Origin: Chitinophagaceae bacterium
Lineage (GTDB): Bacteria > Bacteroidota > Bacteroidia > Chitinophagales > Chitinophagaceae
Length of the DNA: 64,000 nucleotides
Direction of reading: 5' to 3'
NCBI GenBank assembly: GCA_019638595.1
Contig: JAHBTJ010000011.1
Span: 1 to 64,000, forward strand
Part shown: positions 36,282 to 46,154 of the stretch, in pieces
Layout of the letters: each line of letters opens with the position of its first letter
Numbering within the stretch: the first letter of the stretch is position 1
The notes under the pieces: generated by a model
Told to the model about the DNA's origin: nothing
What the model saw: only the letters and a program-made list of their open reading frames with translations
Databases searched by the model: none
Program-made: the position numbers and the translations under genes

Positions 36282-38645
36282 CTATTTCGTTTTTAATTCA
36301 ATATTCAACAATTGCTGATTACGAATAACTGTGATGGGTATGCGCCCGGTCCAGTTCAGAGATTGATATACATCCATCAATTGCTTTACGTCCCTCACAG
36401 GTTTTCCGCCGGCAGTGCGGATAACATCTTTATCCTGCAACGCCGATTGAGCGAGTAAGCTATTATTTCCTGCAGATAAAATAATAACGCCTGTTTCATC
36501 AGGTAACCCATAGGCAGAACGATCTCCCAGGCCATCTACTGACTTAATAGAACCTCCTAAAAAAACGACTGGCACAGATTTATCTGCCAGTCCTGCATCG
36601 GTGATCAATACAGGTATCTGAGGCTGTTGGGCAATTTTTTTAAGGGAAGGCTTCTGTACTCCAAATTCATTCATCGGGAAGTTTTTAAAACCTAACTTAA
36701 GCGCAGGCGAGTTGGGTGCTACAGTATAGTCTCCATTCGTTGGGTTTACAAACAGGGGATCGCCGGCAATGCTGTTTTTATCCGTTCCTCTTGATTGCGC
36801 ATCATGCAAAGCAGCAGTATCCGGAAATAAATTGTTGTTGATCCTGCCGCCCCAGTCGTTTACCTGTATCGGCGCGTATTTTTTCATCACTATATTTCTT
36901 TCAAATACATCGCCGCTGTTGGCAAACCATACATGCGGGTGAAAGGAATTGTTGATCATGATATTGTTTTCCACGATACGGTAGAAACCTTCTCTCAATT
37001 TTAAACCACCATTTAAACAAAGATTATTATAGATATGGTAATTGGAGGAGCCATCGTCCAGGTCTATATCCCAGCCGTGATCGCAACGGAACCGGTTATT
37101 GCGGATGATGGTTTGTTTTTGCGCATCCAGCAAAATCAGCTCAGGATGTGCTGCCGCAAGACTGTCCATGTATTTTCTGCCGGGCGCCCAAAACCGGTCG
37201 CGTCCCCAGGAATTAAATGAGCCATGATCTCCTGTTTCTCTCACTGTATTAAACACATCATTGAACTCGATAATATGCCCGCCGAAAGCACCATCGCCAA
37301 TGTTGATGCCGGCCCGTGATGTTTGATATATACTGTTATGGCTAACCGTAATTTCAGACGCTACCTGTATCTGCACGCCTGTTGCCTGTTTTTCAATATC
37401 GCCCAGGTCGTGGAAGAGATTATCGGTTACAATACAGTTTTGAGGAAAGTTATTGGTGAGTGGTCCCGGCGTTTTATCCAGTTGTTCATAAGGAACAAAA
37501 TTTTCATAGCCGAACGATGGGGACCGTACCGCCTTTGTATCGCCTATAAAGCACACCGCGTTTGCTCCTGTATTGTAAATATGGCAGCCGGTAATGGTAT
37601 CGTACTTATTATAGTTGCTCACCATGATCGCATTACCGCCAATACCTTCAAATACGCAATCGGCTATTTTACAATTTTCCGTACCATCCAGTAAAATGGC
37701 ACCGCCACGATATATGGTCCAGTCGCTGCGCAACAACGGCTCTTTGGTGTCCATAAAACTTCTTTCATTGTGGGCGAAACGTATGCCTGATATACCGATA
37801 TGCCTGAGAGGGTTGGTTTCAGTGCCTTTCAGCTCTATGCTGTTTTTGAGCTGGGATACTGTTACTATCGCTTTTGTGATATCAATGCCTTGTGACGGAT
37901 AATAATAAAGAATATTTTTATTCCTGTCAAGCCACCATTCACCGGGAGCATCCAGCTCTTCAAAAATGTTTTCAACAAAGCGATATTTTTCGTGCATTTT
38001 GTTGGGGCGGTTATTCTGCCATCCGCCTTCCATTTGCACATTACCTTCACTATCGACGCCGGTTATACGATAATGAAATCCGCCCCATTCATAGGCATGT
38101 AACGCATGAATATAGCCGCCCATCGGGTCTTTCCACTTTTTCACCCGTTCAGGTGCAATAGCGTCTGCGGCGGTACCATGAAATATCCTGGCGGTTGAAT
38201 CGTAGTTGGGATACCGTGCCAGTGGTTGCAGCGTATTGTTGATGTACATTCTTTCAAAAGAAATGCCGGCAGGAACATTTGCCATGTATATACCATTTTT
38301 CCAGGGCTTCCATTGCAGCGACAGTTGTTTACTTGCGCTGATGGTTACGTTTTCGTTGTTGTAAGCGGTAATCTGCAACGAGGCAGGTTGAAACTTTGCC
38401 GCGTGTATCGTGATCGTTTTATCAATATAGTATATTCCCTCGCGTAAGCTTATTGTTACATCTTTATTCTTGTGGGAAGCAGCGAACTCTACTGCGCGGG
38501 TGACGGTTTTAAAGGGTTTATGGAGCGACCCCGGACTTTTATCGTTCCCGTTTTTAGCCACATATAACTGCACCTGCGCCGTCGCCGGCATTAACGCAAG
38601 GAGAAAAATAAAACTCAACAGGTTTTTTTTACGATACGTTTGCAT
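36282..38645 (-). CDS. Exported right-handed beta-helix protein with C-terminal PDZ domain
   Basis: This exported protein of 787 residues starts with a signal peptide (MQTYRKKNLLSFIFLLALMP). The N-terminal motif LYVAKNGNDKSPGSLHKPFKTV is the typical opening of polysaccharide-lyase-like parallel beta-helices, followed by many short Asn-rich coils (NCIVTDNLF, IRNNRF, VENNIMINNSF). Residues of about 690-787 look like a PDZ domain (GVIILSAGNNSLLAQSALQDKDVI, GRIPITVI). Beta-helix enzymes of this type act on pectins or similar uronic-acid glycans. The PDZ domain suggests docking to another envelope protein. It lies downstream of the third SusC/SusD pair, separated by a terminator-like stem. Confidence 0.82.
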   Translation of the reverse strand: MQTYRKKNLLSFIFLLALMPATAQVQLYVAKNGNDKSPGSLHKPFKTVTRAVEFAASHKNKDVTISLREGIYYIDKTITIHAAKFQPASLQITAYNNENVTISASKQLSLQWKPWKNGIYMANVPAGISFERMYINNTLQPLARYPNYDSTARIFHGTAADAIAPERVKKWKDPMGGYIHALHAYEWGGFHYRITGVDSEGNVQMEGGWQNNRPNKMHEKYRFVENIFEELDAPGEWWLDRNKNILYYYPSQGIDITKAIVTVSQLKNSIELKGTETNPLRHIGISGIRFAHNERSFMDTKEPLLRSDWTIYRGGAILLDGTENCKIADCVFEGIGGNAIMVSNYNKYDTITGCHIYNTGANAVCFIGDTKAVRSPSFGYENFVPYEQLDKTPGPLTNNFPQNCIVTDNLFHDLGDIEKQATGVQIQVASEITVSHNSIYQTSRAGINIGDGAFGGHIIEFNDVFNTVRETGDHGSFNSWGRDRFWAPGRKYMDSLAAAHPELILLDAQKQTIIRNNRFRCDHGWDIDLDDGSSNYHIYNNLCLNGGLKLREGFYRIVENNIMINNSFHPHVWFANSGDVFERNIVMKKYAPIQVNDWGGRINNNLFPDTAALHDAQSRGTDKNSIAGDPLFVNPTNGDYTVAPNSPALKLGFKNFPMNEFGVQKPSLKKIAQQPQIPVLITDAGLADKSVPVVFLGGSIKSVDGLGDRSAYGLPDETGVIILSAGNNSLLAQSALQDKDVIRTAGGKPVRDVKQLMDVYQSLNWTGRIPITVIRNQQLLNIELKTK

Positions 38646-38787
38646 GAATGATTATTGTTTATTGGATCGTCGTGTGAATTTTTATCAAATTACTGTTTCC
38701 TGGCCAATACTGCTTCTTTTAGTTGTTTCAGGAGCACATAGGTCTCCGGGGAAATACTTCCATAAAGCAATATTGGCATTAGTAATA

Positions 38788-38822
38788 ATCGTTCACCTGC
38801 TAATTGTTTACAGGTGAACGAT
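38788..38822. terminator. Terminator-like stem between SusD and beta-helix gene
   Basis: ATCGTTCACCTG and its exact complement form a 12-bp stem with an 11-nt loop. On + it is followed by TTTATTTA; on - it begins 20 bp after the SusD stop codon. It probably attenuates read-through into the beta-helix gene. Confidence 0.7.
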
Positions 38823-38842
38823 TTTATTTATGGACGAGAAAA

Positions 38843-40294
38843 TTATTCGTATGCAGGGTTCTGGAGGATATTGTTATTCGTTATCTCATTATCTGGAATA
38901 TACCACGTGTTGTTATAAGCTCCAATGGGATGTACAAGCTCTGATCCTCGGATTGTTTGAATCCTGCTTAACGTATTGGTTCTTTTCAGATCATACCAGG
39001 CATTTCCTTCTAAATGCAGCTCCCATTTTCTTTCCATCAAAACTGCTTCTCTGAAGGTTTCTTTGGTGAGTCCTGTAAGGTCGGGCACATGTGTGGGATC
39101 TGATTTATTGACCCGGGCTCTCCATCTTATTGTATTGATGTATTGGTAGGCATTACCGGGACCATTGATTTCATTCTCTGCTTCTGCAGCAACCAGGTAC
39201 ATTTCTGCCAGCCTTAACAGAGGTACTGTGTATTCAAGTCTTCCTGCGTTGGCAGTAATCACACCTTCATCAATCCAGTCGAGGTTTACAAATTTGTGAA
39301 AGAAGGGAGCCAATGTTCCGCTGGGAGCCACATAATTTTCTTTAACACCCCAGGCTTTTCTTTGATCACCATTAGGGAAACTATTGATAAACCAGGTAGC
39401 AGGCGTGAGTATATATACATACCCGGGGGCGGTAGCGCTGTTTTGCATCAACGGATTACCTCCAACTCCCGGCTGGTAAGTCTGCTCCCAAATACTTTCC
39501 GACGTATAGGTTGTGTTGTGGAAAGTTTCTGCATAGTCGTCATTCAGCGTAAACTTACCTGAATTAATAACAGCCAGCGCTTTATCCCTGGCGTTGGCAT
39601 AATATTGGGTTTGGTTGAGTGGGTTTCCGGCCATGGTTAAATATACTTTTGCCAGTAAGGCCGTTGCTGCCAGTTTGTATACCCTGCCAACAGCGGGTGC
39701 ATTATCCGGGAGATTACTTTCTGCGAAGTTCATATCTTCGATGATCAGGTTGTACACATCCTGCTGTGAACTTCTTTCAAATTGTACGTTTGCCAGGTCT
39801 TCCAATGGCTCTGTCCGTAAAGGCACATCGCCAAATAACTGCACCAGTTGAAAGTAAGCATAGGCTCTCAGGAAGCGTGCTTCAGCCGAAAATGAATTTT
39901 TTTGGGTGTCGGATAAAATAGTGGATTCGCCGATCTTTTTCAGGATGAAGTTGGCGTCTTTGATCATGGCATAGTAATTCGCCCATAATCCTCTCACGTT
40001 ATAAAAAAATGGCTGATGATTGTTTTGGTAAACAGGCAATCCCTGCTCGTATGCGCCAGACACAGTTCCTATAATATCGCTGAAGCTTTCCCTGGATAAC
40101 CAGTTGTTGCCGCCAAGTGTGGAAGGAATTGTTCTGTATATGCCCAGTACCGTAAGTTCATAGCTGGAAGGACTGGTGTAAAATGCATCCGGGCTTACAA
40201 ATGTTTTAGGTTTTTCCTGCAGTATTTTTTTACAACCGGGCAATACCCAGGTTGCCAGTATGAGATATGTAATTATATTGAAAGTAACTTTCAT
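38843..40294 (-). CDS. SusD/RagB lipoprotein of the third locus
   Basis: This outer-membrane lipoprotein of 483 residues has a lipobox ending at Cys21 (WVLPGC). The SusD domain has ARFLRAYAYFQLVQLFGDVPL near residue 135 and the C-terminal segment has LMERKWELHLEGNAWYDLKRT, both diagnostic. It follows its SusC partner by 17 bp. The ligand is unknown; the downstream beta-helix protein points to an acidic polysaccharide. Confidence 0.93.
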   Translation of the reverse strand: MKVTFNIITYLILATWVLPGCKKILQEKPKTFVSPDAFYTSPSSYELTVLGIYRTIPSTLGGNNWLSRESFSDIIGTVSGAYEQGLPVYQNNHQPFFYNVRGLWANYYAMIKDANFILKKIGESTILSDTQKNSFSAEARFLRAYAYFQLVQLFGDVPLRTEPLEDLANVQFERSSQQDVYNLIIEDMNFAESNLPDNAPAVGRVYKLAATALLAKVYLTMAGNPLNQTQYYANARDKALAVINSGKFTLNDDYAETFHNTTYTSESIWEQTYQPGVGGNPLMQNSATAPGYVYILTPATWFINSFPNGDQRKAWGVKENYVAPSGTLAPFFHKFVNLDWIDEGVITANAGRLEYTVPLLRLAEMYLVAAEAENEINGPGNAYQYINTIRWRARVNKSDPTHVPDLTGLTKETFREAVLMERKWELHLEGNAWYDLKRTNTLSRIQTIRGSELVHPIGAYNNTWYIPDNEITNNNILQNPAYE

Positions 40295-40311
40295 GACAAT
40301 GAGTTTAGCAA

Positions 40312-43300
40312 TTAAAAATTAATTCTTACACCACCGGTTACAGCTTTGGTTGCCGGGTAGTTGCCGCGATCCCATCCGTTAATGGTTGCCGCCTGCCACG
40401 ATGCTTCAGGATCATAGCCTGAATATTTTGTTATGGTCAGCAGGTTCTGCCCGCTTATATACAATTGCAGTGAGGAAATTTTTAAAGCGTTCGTCACGTT
40501 GAGCGGAAAATCGTAGGAGAGTGTAATATCACGCAAACGTATATACGAACCATCTTCCACCCACAAGCTGTTAGCATAATCTCTTATATCATTTCCGCTG
40601 TTGGCGCTTGGTTTGTCGAACATATTTGCTCCTTTACCAGCTTGCCAGCGGTTGTCAAACGCTTCTCTGCTGGGTGCCCATTTGCCATTGAGTGTTATAT
40701 TGTATTTCCTGAACTCATTGGCTATGTCATTTCCATAGGAGCCTACAATAAGAAAAGATAAGCTGAAGTTCTTATAGGAAAGATTGTTGCCAAAGCCAAA
40801 TGTGAATTTAGGTTCAAAGCGGGTGAGGATGATACGGTCATCTCCATCAACAACACCGTTGCCATCCGTATCCTGGAATTTATAGTTGCCTGCTTTTTTG
40901 GTAGGTTCACCATTTGCCACAGCTTCTTCATCGGTTTGATATACACCCAGCACCTTATAGCCATATAACTGCTGCATGGAATTACCAATTAACATGGGAA
41001 ACCAGTTGCCTCCTGTACCTACTTCTTTGTACGTGATAGGGTTCCCGAGCGCATCTTTTCCAAGGTCTATTAATTTTGTTCTGTTGGTGGTTAGGTTAAA
41101 TGTTGATGTCCAGTTCACACCTTCTCCTCTTAATATATTCCCGCTTACCTGGAACTCGAAACCTTTGTTGCCCGTGGCGCCTGCGTTTTGCAAAACACTT
41201 ACAAAACCTGTATTGGGCGGAAGCGTAACATTCAGCAAAAGGTCTGTTGTTTTTTTGCTGTAATAATCTGCGGTAATCTGCAACCTGTCGTTAAATAATC
41301 CGAGGTCTACTCCTATATCAAACTGGCTGGTAGTTTCCCATTTTAACGACCTGTTTTCCAGGCGGCTCGAATAATAGGTTGTAGTAGCTGTGTTGTCGAA
41401 TGTAATATTGCCTGTGGATAACTGACCGAGTGTTTGGTAAGGAGATATGGCCTGGTTACCTGATATACCATAGCTTGCTCTGAGTTTGAGATTGGATACA
41501 GCTCTTACATTTTCCATGAAAGACTCTTCTGAAATTCTCCATGCTACAGCTCCCGAAGGAAAGAATGCATATTTGCTGTTTTCGCTGAATTTAGAGGATC
41601 CGTCGTACCTGCCGGTTACAGTAAACAGGTATTTACCATCGAAAGAATAATTAATACGGCCCAGGTAAGACAGCAACCTGAAGTCTGTCAGCCCTGAGTT
41701 GGTATTGGTGGGTCGTACGCTCGCTGCCGCTAAATTATTATTCAGGTAAATGTCTGTTAAAAAACCTGTGAAGGTCCCGCTATTCAGGTTTTCAGATTTG
41801 TTTTCCTGGAATGTAATTCCACCCAGTGCATCCAGGTTATGCCTGCCGGATTTCTTTGTATAGGTTAATAGATTTTCGTTAACGAAAGCAGATGAATTTC
41901 CGTAATTTTTAGAAGCGCCTCCATTCACATACAGACTAAGTGTGCTTGGCGCGTAATAATCAGATTTTGACCAGTTATTGTCAATGCCTGCGCTTAGCCT
42001 TAGCTTCAGGTCTTTGGTAATGGCGTAGGAAAGAACAACGTTACCGATAACCCGTAGTGATTTGTTGGGTCTGTATTCTTCTTTAGCCATACCATACGGA
42101 TTGGTTTGCCCCCAGGGTACGCCTGTAAAAATGGTATATTTACCGTTTGCGTCGTATATGCCTTGCGTGGGAGGCATTACCATGGTAGTAAAGGGTACGC
42201 CGCCACTGCCGTCGGCATTGAAATAGTTATTTTGAAAATAATTGGATTGCTGTAACGACAGGCTTATATTGGCTGTGATCTTTTCACTGATCTTTTGATC
42301 CAGATTACCCCTGAATGAGAATCGTTTAAAATTGGAGTTTTCTATGATGCCATCCTGGTCGAAGTAGCCGAATGAAGTGTAATATTTTGTTCCTGCAGTT
42401 CCACCGGATATGGAAAGGTCATGGTTCTGTACCGGCGCGGTATTGTATACAAGATCCTGCCAATCTGTTCCTTTTCCGGCGAGTGAATCAATCTGTGTCT
42501 GTGTCCAAACCTGTGGTGCTCCGTCGTTAGCTGCTACTTCATTTTGTAGTATGGCAAACTCCTGCGCATTAATGATATCCATTTTTTTGCGCAATGATTG
42601 TATTCCGTAATATCCGTTGTAGGATACCCGCGCTTTTCCTTCCTTCCCCTTTTTGGTGGTGATCATAATAACTCCGTTGGCTCCCCTTGAACCATAGATG
42701 GCGGTTGATGAAGCGTCTTTTAATATTTCAATTGTTTCAATATCCGCCGGGTTAAGCTGGGCGGTCAGCCCGTCAAGCGGAAGCCCATCCACTACATATA
42801 AAGGATCATTGCCCGCCTGTATGGAATTAGTTCCCCGTATCTTGATTGAAACGCCTTCTCCCGGCTGACCGGAGCGCTGAATAACCTGTACGCCGGGCGC
42901 GCGTCCCTGCAATGCGCCCGCGATGTTAGATACTCCTTTTACCTCCATTATCTTGTCGGCAGAAACAGAAGATACAGCGCCTGTAAGATCAGATTTTTTT
43001 ACAGATCCGTATGCGATCACTACCACTTCATCTGCCTGTTTATTATCGGGTTCAAGCGTTATTTTCAAATCTGACCTGCCGGCTGTATTGATTTCCCGGC
43101 TAACAAAGCCAACAAAAGATATAACAAGCGTGCCTGAGTTGCCCGGGATATTTAAATTAAACCTGCCATTCTCGTCGGTTGTAGTGCCTGTATTACTTCC
43201 TTTTAACTTTATGGATGCTCCCGGCAATGGTTTCCCTTCGTTATCAGTGACTAAACCTGTTATATTAATAGCTGCAGGAGGTAATGTTTCCGCTTGTTGT

Positions 43301-43671
43301 AAAACCCGGTCTTTTTGCTTAACTATCACCATTTTATTAAGAATGGTATAGGTGAGCGGCTGATCACGAAAACATGCTTCAAGGGCTACTTCGAGTGGAG
43401 CGTTGCTCAATGCTATGGTAACCTTTTTTGATTTTTGAAGTAAAGCGTCTGTGTAAATAAAAGTGTAGCCGGTTTGCTTTTTTATCTCTTTAAATATTTT
43501 TTCTAATCCTGCATTTTTTTGAAATAGATCCACCTGTTGAGCGAACCCGTTACCGTGAGCGCTGAGGCAAAAACTCCATAATAGAAAGGTAAAGAATTTC
43601 ATAAACAGAAGTTTTCTTAAGAAAACTGTTTGGTGTGACCTCCACGCTTGGAGGCAAGCAATTAATTGCAT
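40312..43671 (-). CDS. SusC/RagA TonB-dependent receptor with STN domain, third locus
   Basis: This receptor has 1119 residues, by coincidence the same length as the first one. As there, a second Met (MKFFTFLLWSFCLSAHG) marks the signal core behind a 22-residue extension. The STN domain lies at about 48-118 (LFQKNAGLEKIFKEIKKQTGY), the carboxypeptidase-D-like domain at about 137-196 (ITGLVTDNEGKPLPGASI) and the plug at about 213-340 (VVVIAYGSVKKSDLTGAVSSV, GVSIKIRGTNSIQAGNDPLYVVDG). The barrel follows. It is controlled presumably by the FecR/ECF pair just upstream. Transcribed with SusD, 17 bp apart. Confidence 0.95.
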   Translation of the reverse strand: MQLIACLQAWRSHQTVFLRKLLFMKFFTFLLWSFCLSAHGNGFAQQVDLFQKNAGLEKIFKEIKKQTGYTFIYTDALLQKSKKVTIALSNAPLEVALEACFRDQPLTYTILNKMVIVKQKDRVLQQAETLPPAAINITGLVTDNEGKPLPGASIKLKGSNTGTTTDENGRFNLNIPGNSGTLVISFVGFVSREINTAGRSDLKITLEPDNKQADEVVVIAYGSVKKSDLTGAVSSVSADKIMEVKGVSNIAGALQGRAPGVQVIQRSGQPGEGVSIKIRGTNSIQAGNDPLYVVDGLPLDGLTAQLNPADIETIEILKDASSTAIYGSRGANGVIMITTKKGKEGKARVSYNGYYGIQSLRKKMDIINAQEFAILQNEVAANDGAPQVWTQTQIDSLAGKGTDWQDLVYNTAPVQNHDLSISGGTAGTKYYTSFGYFDQDGIIENSNFKRFSFRGNLDQKISEKITANISLSLQQSNYFQNNYFNADGSGGVPFTTMVMPPTQGIYDANGKYTIFTGVPWGQTNPYGMAKEEYRPNKSLRVIGNVVLSYAITKDLKLRLSAGIDNNWSKSDYYAPSTLSLYVNGGASKNYGNSSAFVNENLLTYTKKSGRHNLDALGGITFQENKSENLNSGTFTGFLTDIYLNNNLAAASVRPTNTNSGLTDFRLLSYLGRINYSFDGKYLFTVTGRYDGSSKFSENSKYAFFPSGAVAWRISEESFMENVRAVSNLKLRASYGISGNQAISPYQTLGQLSTGNITFDNTATTTYYSSRLENRSLKWETTSQFDIGVDLGLFNDRLQITADYYSKKTTDLLLNVTLPPNTGFVSVLQNAGATGNKGFEFQVSGNILRGEGVNWTSTFNLTTNRTKLIDLGKDALGNPITYKEVGTGGNWFPMLIGNSMQQLYGYKVLGVYQTDEEAVANGEPTKKAGNYKFQDTDGNGVVDGDDRIILTRFEPKFTFGFGNNLSYKNFSLSFLIVGSYGNDIANEFRKYNITLNGKWAPSREAFDNRWQAGKGANMFDKPSANSGNDIRDYANSLWVEDGSYIRLRDITLSYDFPLNVTNALKISSLQLYISGQNLLTITKYSGYDPEASWQAATINGWDRGNYPATKAVTGGVRINF

Positions 43672-43830
43672 AGATTTGTATGGTTTGGTTAAACAATGAA
43701 AGCTGTTACGAGGTTTGATTTGTATGAACTAAATATTGGCCGGTAGTGTTAGCGCACTCCCGGTTTTTAATTGATACAGTTACAGTATTGCTGGTTTAAG
43801 TAGGCTTGAGGTTTATCATAAAGAGCAGTT

Positions 43831-45117
43831 TTAGTTCACAATTATTTTTCCGTTTTCTATGGTAAAATGGACAGCGCCTGTAAGCTCCAGCGCTTTTAAT
43901 GCGTCCGACAGCATTGTATTCATGGGTATGTCGGCATAAAACCTGTCATTTATTTTTCTTTTAAAAACCACGTCTGCATCATACCATCTGCTCAATTGTC
44001 TTAGCACAATCTCCAGTTCACATTCTTCAAAATGAAAAAAGCCATTCTTCCAGGCTATTACATCATTTATTTTTACATCCTCCAGCACTTTCATGCCTTC
44101 CTGTGGAGAAAATACAGCCTGTTGTCCCGGCGCCAGTTTTTTTGAGTTGCCGTTATTGTTGTAAATAACAGTTCCTTCCAGTAAGGTTGTTCGTACCTCA
44201 TTCTCTTCAGGATAAGCCATAATGTTAAAGTGGGTTCCGAGTACATTTACTTCGCCACCATTTCCCGATGTTGGGTTGATCTTTACAATGAAAGGGACTT
44301 TATCCTTTGACCCCGTTTTAACTAATGAGGCAACTTCAAAATATACTTCTCCCGTAATTTCAACCACTCTTTCCCTTGCTCCGAAAAAAGCGGGAAAGCG
44401 TATAGATGAAGCAGCATTTAACCATACTTTTGTGCCGTCTGATAATTCAATAGCATATTGTCCTCCCCGTGGTGTAATAATGGTATTATATGCCGTATTA
44501 CCAGTTTGAGCATTTACGGATTGGTAGTTAAGTTTTTCTCCCGATTTTACGATGTTGACATTTCCTTCCCGGGCAAGTATTCCGTTTTCAGCATCATCGA
44601 GTATTACATTTGATCCATCAGCTAACAACAATGTGGCCTTATTGGTACCGGGTGGGATGTCCTCATCCGGTTTCTTATTTTCTGCATTATCTATCCCGGC
44701 AATTTGCTGCCCGGGATCTTCAGAGGATAAGAAATATCCCAGTAGCAGGAAAAATAATATAACAGAAGCTGCTGCCAGTCCCTGCTTCCAGAACCGTATG
44801 ACCAAAGCTTTTTTTCCTGGCTGGGTAATGCCGGCTTTTTCATGGATCAGTTGCAATATTTCCTCCGGATCATACAATGCTCCGCTTTCCTCATTTTGTA
44901 TGCCTGATTCAAATTGCTGCTGCAGTATAGCCTGCAGCTCTTCACTTTCCGTCTTTTCCAGGTAATCTAAAAGCCATTTCTTTTCTTCTTCGGTGCAGGT
45001 TCGCTTAGCCAATAACTCTGCCAACTTGTTATTAGGGGCACTGCTGTTATTTTTTCCCACTGTTTTAATATTAGTTTTTGAGCTGATGAACAAATTCTCT
45101 GGTTTCAGCTGCTTCAC
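43831..45117 (-). CDS. FecR-family anti-sigma regulator, third locus
   Basis: This membrane anti-sigma factor has 428 residues. The cytoplasmic part (about 1-125) includes a small helical domain (CTEEEKKWLLDYLEKTESEEL). One membrane helix is near 130-150 (GLAAASVILFFLLLGYFL). The periplasmic FecR domain has TPRGGQYAIELSDGTKVWLNAASS and the C-terminal part contains LRQLSRWYDADVVF. It starts 18 bp after the sigma gene and precedes SusC by 159 bp. It should transmit the occupied state of the SusC STN domain to the sigma factor. Confidence 0.92.
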   Translation of the reverse strand: MKQLKPENLFISSKTNIKTVGKNNSSAPNNKLAELLAKRTCTEEEKKWLLDYLEKTESEELQAILQQQFESGIQNEESGALYDPEEILQLIHEKAGITQPGKKALVIRFWKQGLAAASVILFFLLLGYFLSSEDPGQQIAGIDNAENKKPDEDIPPGTNKATLLLADGSNVILDDAENGILAREGNVNIVKSGEKLNYQSVNAQTGNTAYNTIITPRGGQYAIELSDGTKVWLNAASSIRFPAFFGARERVVEITGEVYFEVASLVKTGSKDKVPFIVKINPTSGNGGEVNVLGTHFNIMAYPEENEVRTTLLEGTVIYNNNGNSKKLAPGQQAVFSPQEGMKVLEDVKINDVIAWKNGFFHFEECELEIVLRQLSRWYDADVVFKRKINDRFYADIPMNTMLSDALKALELTGAVHFTIENGKIIVN

Positions 45118-45135
45118 TAAGTAATACGGGAATAT

Positions 45136-45732
45136 TTAAAAACGGGGGGGATAAAAAACAAATAATATAAGAAAAATTGAAATTAGCGACTGTGGCTGAT
45201 GATGGATATAATCTTTTATATGGATAGTTGCCGCTGTGAGGTATTCTTTAACCGTATGCTTTGAAATGTTTAATTCCCGGGCTGTTTCTTCATAAGTCTT
45301 CCCGTTAAGCTTGCATAATTCAAAAACTTTTCTCTTTTTGGGAGACAGATCACTTATTGCCTGCTGTAATAATTGCAGTCGCTTCTCCTGCTCCATCTTT
45401 ATGAGGCCTGCCGGCTCATCTGCGATGATCATTTCTTCCACCAAAAGAGGTTTAGCAGTATTACACCTTAAATAATCAATGCATTTGCGATGAGCTGTAG
45501 TAAACAACCATCCTGCGATACTCTTGTCAGGATTTAAAGCTGTTCTTTTAATCCATAAGGTAATGAATACTTCCTGCAGGATGTCTTTTGAAGCCTCCTG
45601 ATCTTTTATGAGTCTCAGGATATTTGTATAGACGGACTTGTGATATTTCCAATATAATACATCAAACGCTGAAGCATCACCGTTTCCAATATCTCTCACA
45701 AGCTGTTGTTCATCGCTGTTTGCGGGTTTCAT
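45136..45732 (-). CDS. ECF RNA polymerase sigma factor, third locus
   Basis: This ECF sigma factor has 198 residues. Region 2 lies at about 25-90 (DILQEVFITLWIKR, a helix ending in FTTAHRKCIDYLRC) and region 4 at about 130-180 (LSPKKRKVFELCKLNGKTYEETARELNIS with a helix-turn-helix). It is the first gene of the - strand regulator-receptor operon. The upstream gap holds a perfect 18-bp palindrome, though 168 bp from the start. The C-terminus is hydrophobic (ISIFLILFVFYPP), as often seen in this subfamily. Confidence 0.92.
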   Translation of the reverse strand: MKPANSDEQQLVRDIGNGDASAFDVLYWKYHKSVYTNILRLIKDQEASKDILQEVFITLWIKRTALNPDKSIAGWLFTTAHRKCIDYLRCNTAKPLLVEEMIIADEPAGLIKMEQEKRLQLLQQAISDLSPKKRKVFELCKLNGKTYEETARELNISKHTVKEYLTAATIHIKDYIHHQPQSLISIFLILFVFYPPRF

Positions 45733-46154
45733 AAAACGACAAGCAGTAAGTCTGACAAAGATAGATCAGGCTCAATTTATATAAAAAATACACTATTGCC
45801 CGACTAAGGTATAAAAAAATCGGTTTGTAGTGTTAACAGTTAAATCAATTATTCTGTCTCTTATTCTTATAGAGCTGTCCCAATTACATTCAGACATATC
45901 TTACAATAAATTGTAAGTGAGAAAAACGGTTGTCTTTTTACTGTCATGCCATACTGCGGAAAATCAACAAACTGGTAAAATGACGAATAAAATTACGAGC
46001 TTCCTTCGGTAATGGTTTTTGGAAGTATTTAAGAGCATCCTGTTGTTATTTCAAAAAGAGCCGTATGCAAGCTATTTCTTACTATATTCGGGATAGATAC
46101 GTTCTGTCAACAGAACAAGTATCCGTTTCTCTTGAACCGTAAAACATATCTACT
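45733..46154. other. Divergent promoter region without genes
   Basis: A gap of 422 bp lies between the ECF gene (-) and the DegT-like gene (+). No open frame of note is present. The palindrome at 45900-45917 is its only clear structure. Confidence 0.55.
45900..45917. promoter_or_regulatory. Perfect 18-bp palindrome, candidate operator
   Basis: CTTACAAT, AA, ATTGTAAG form a perfect palindrome near the middle of the divergent gap. It may bind a dimeric regulator of either the sigma operon or the DegT/ceramidase genes. Confidence 0.4.
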
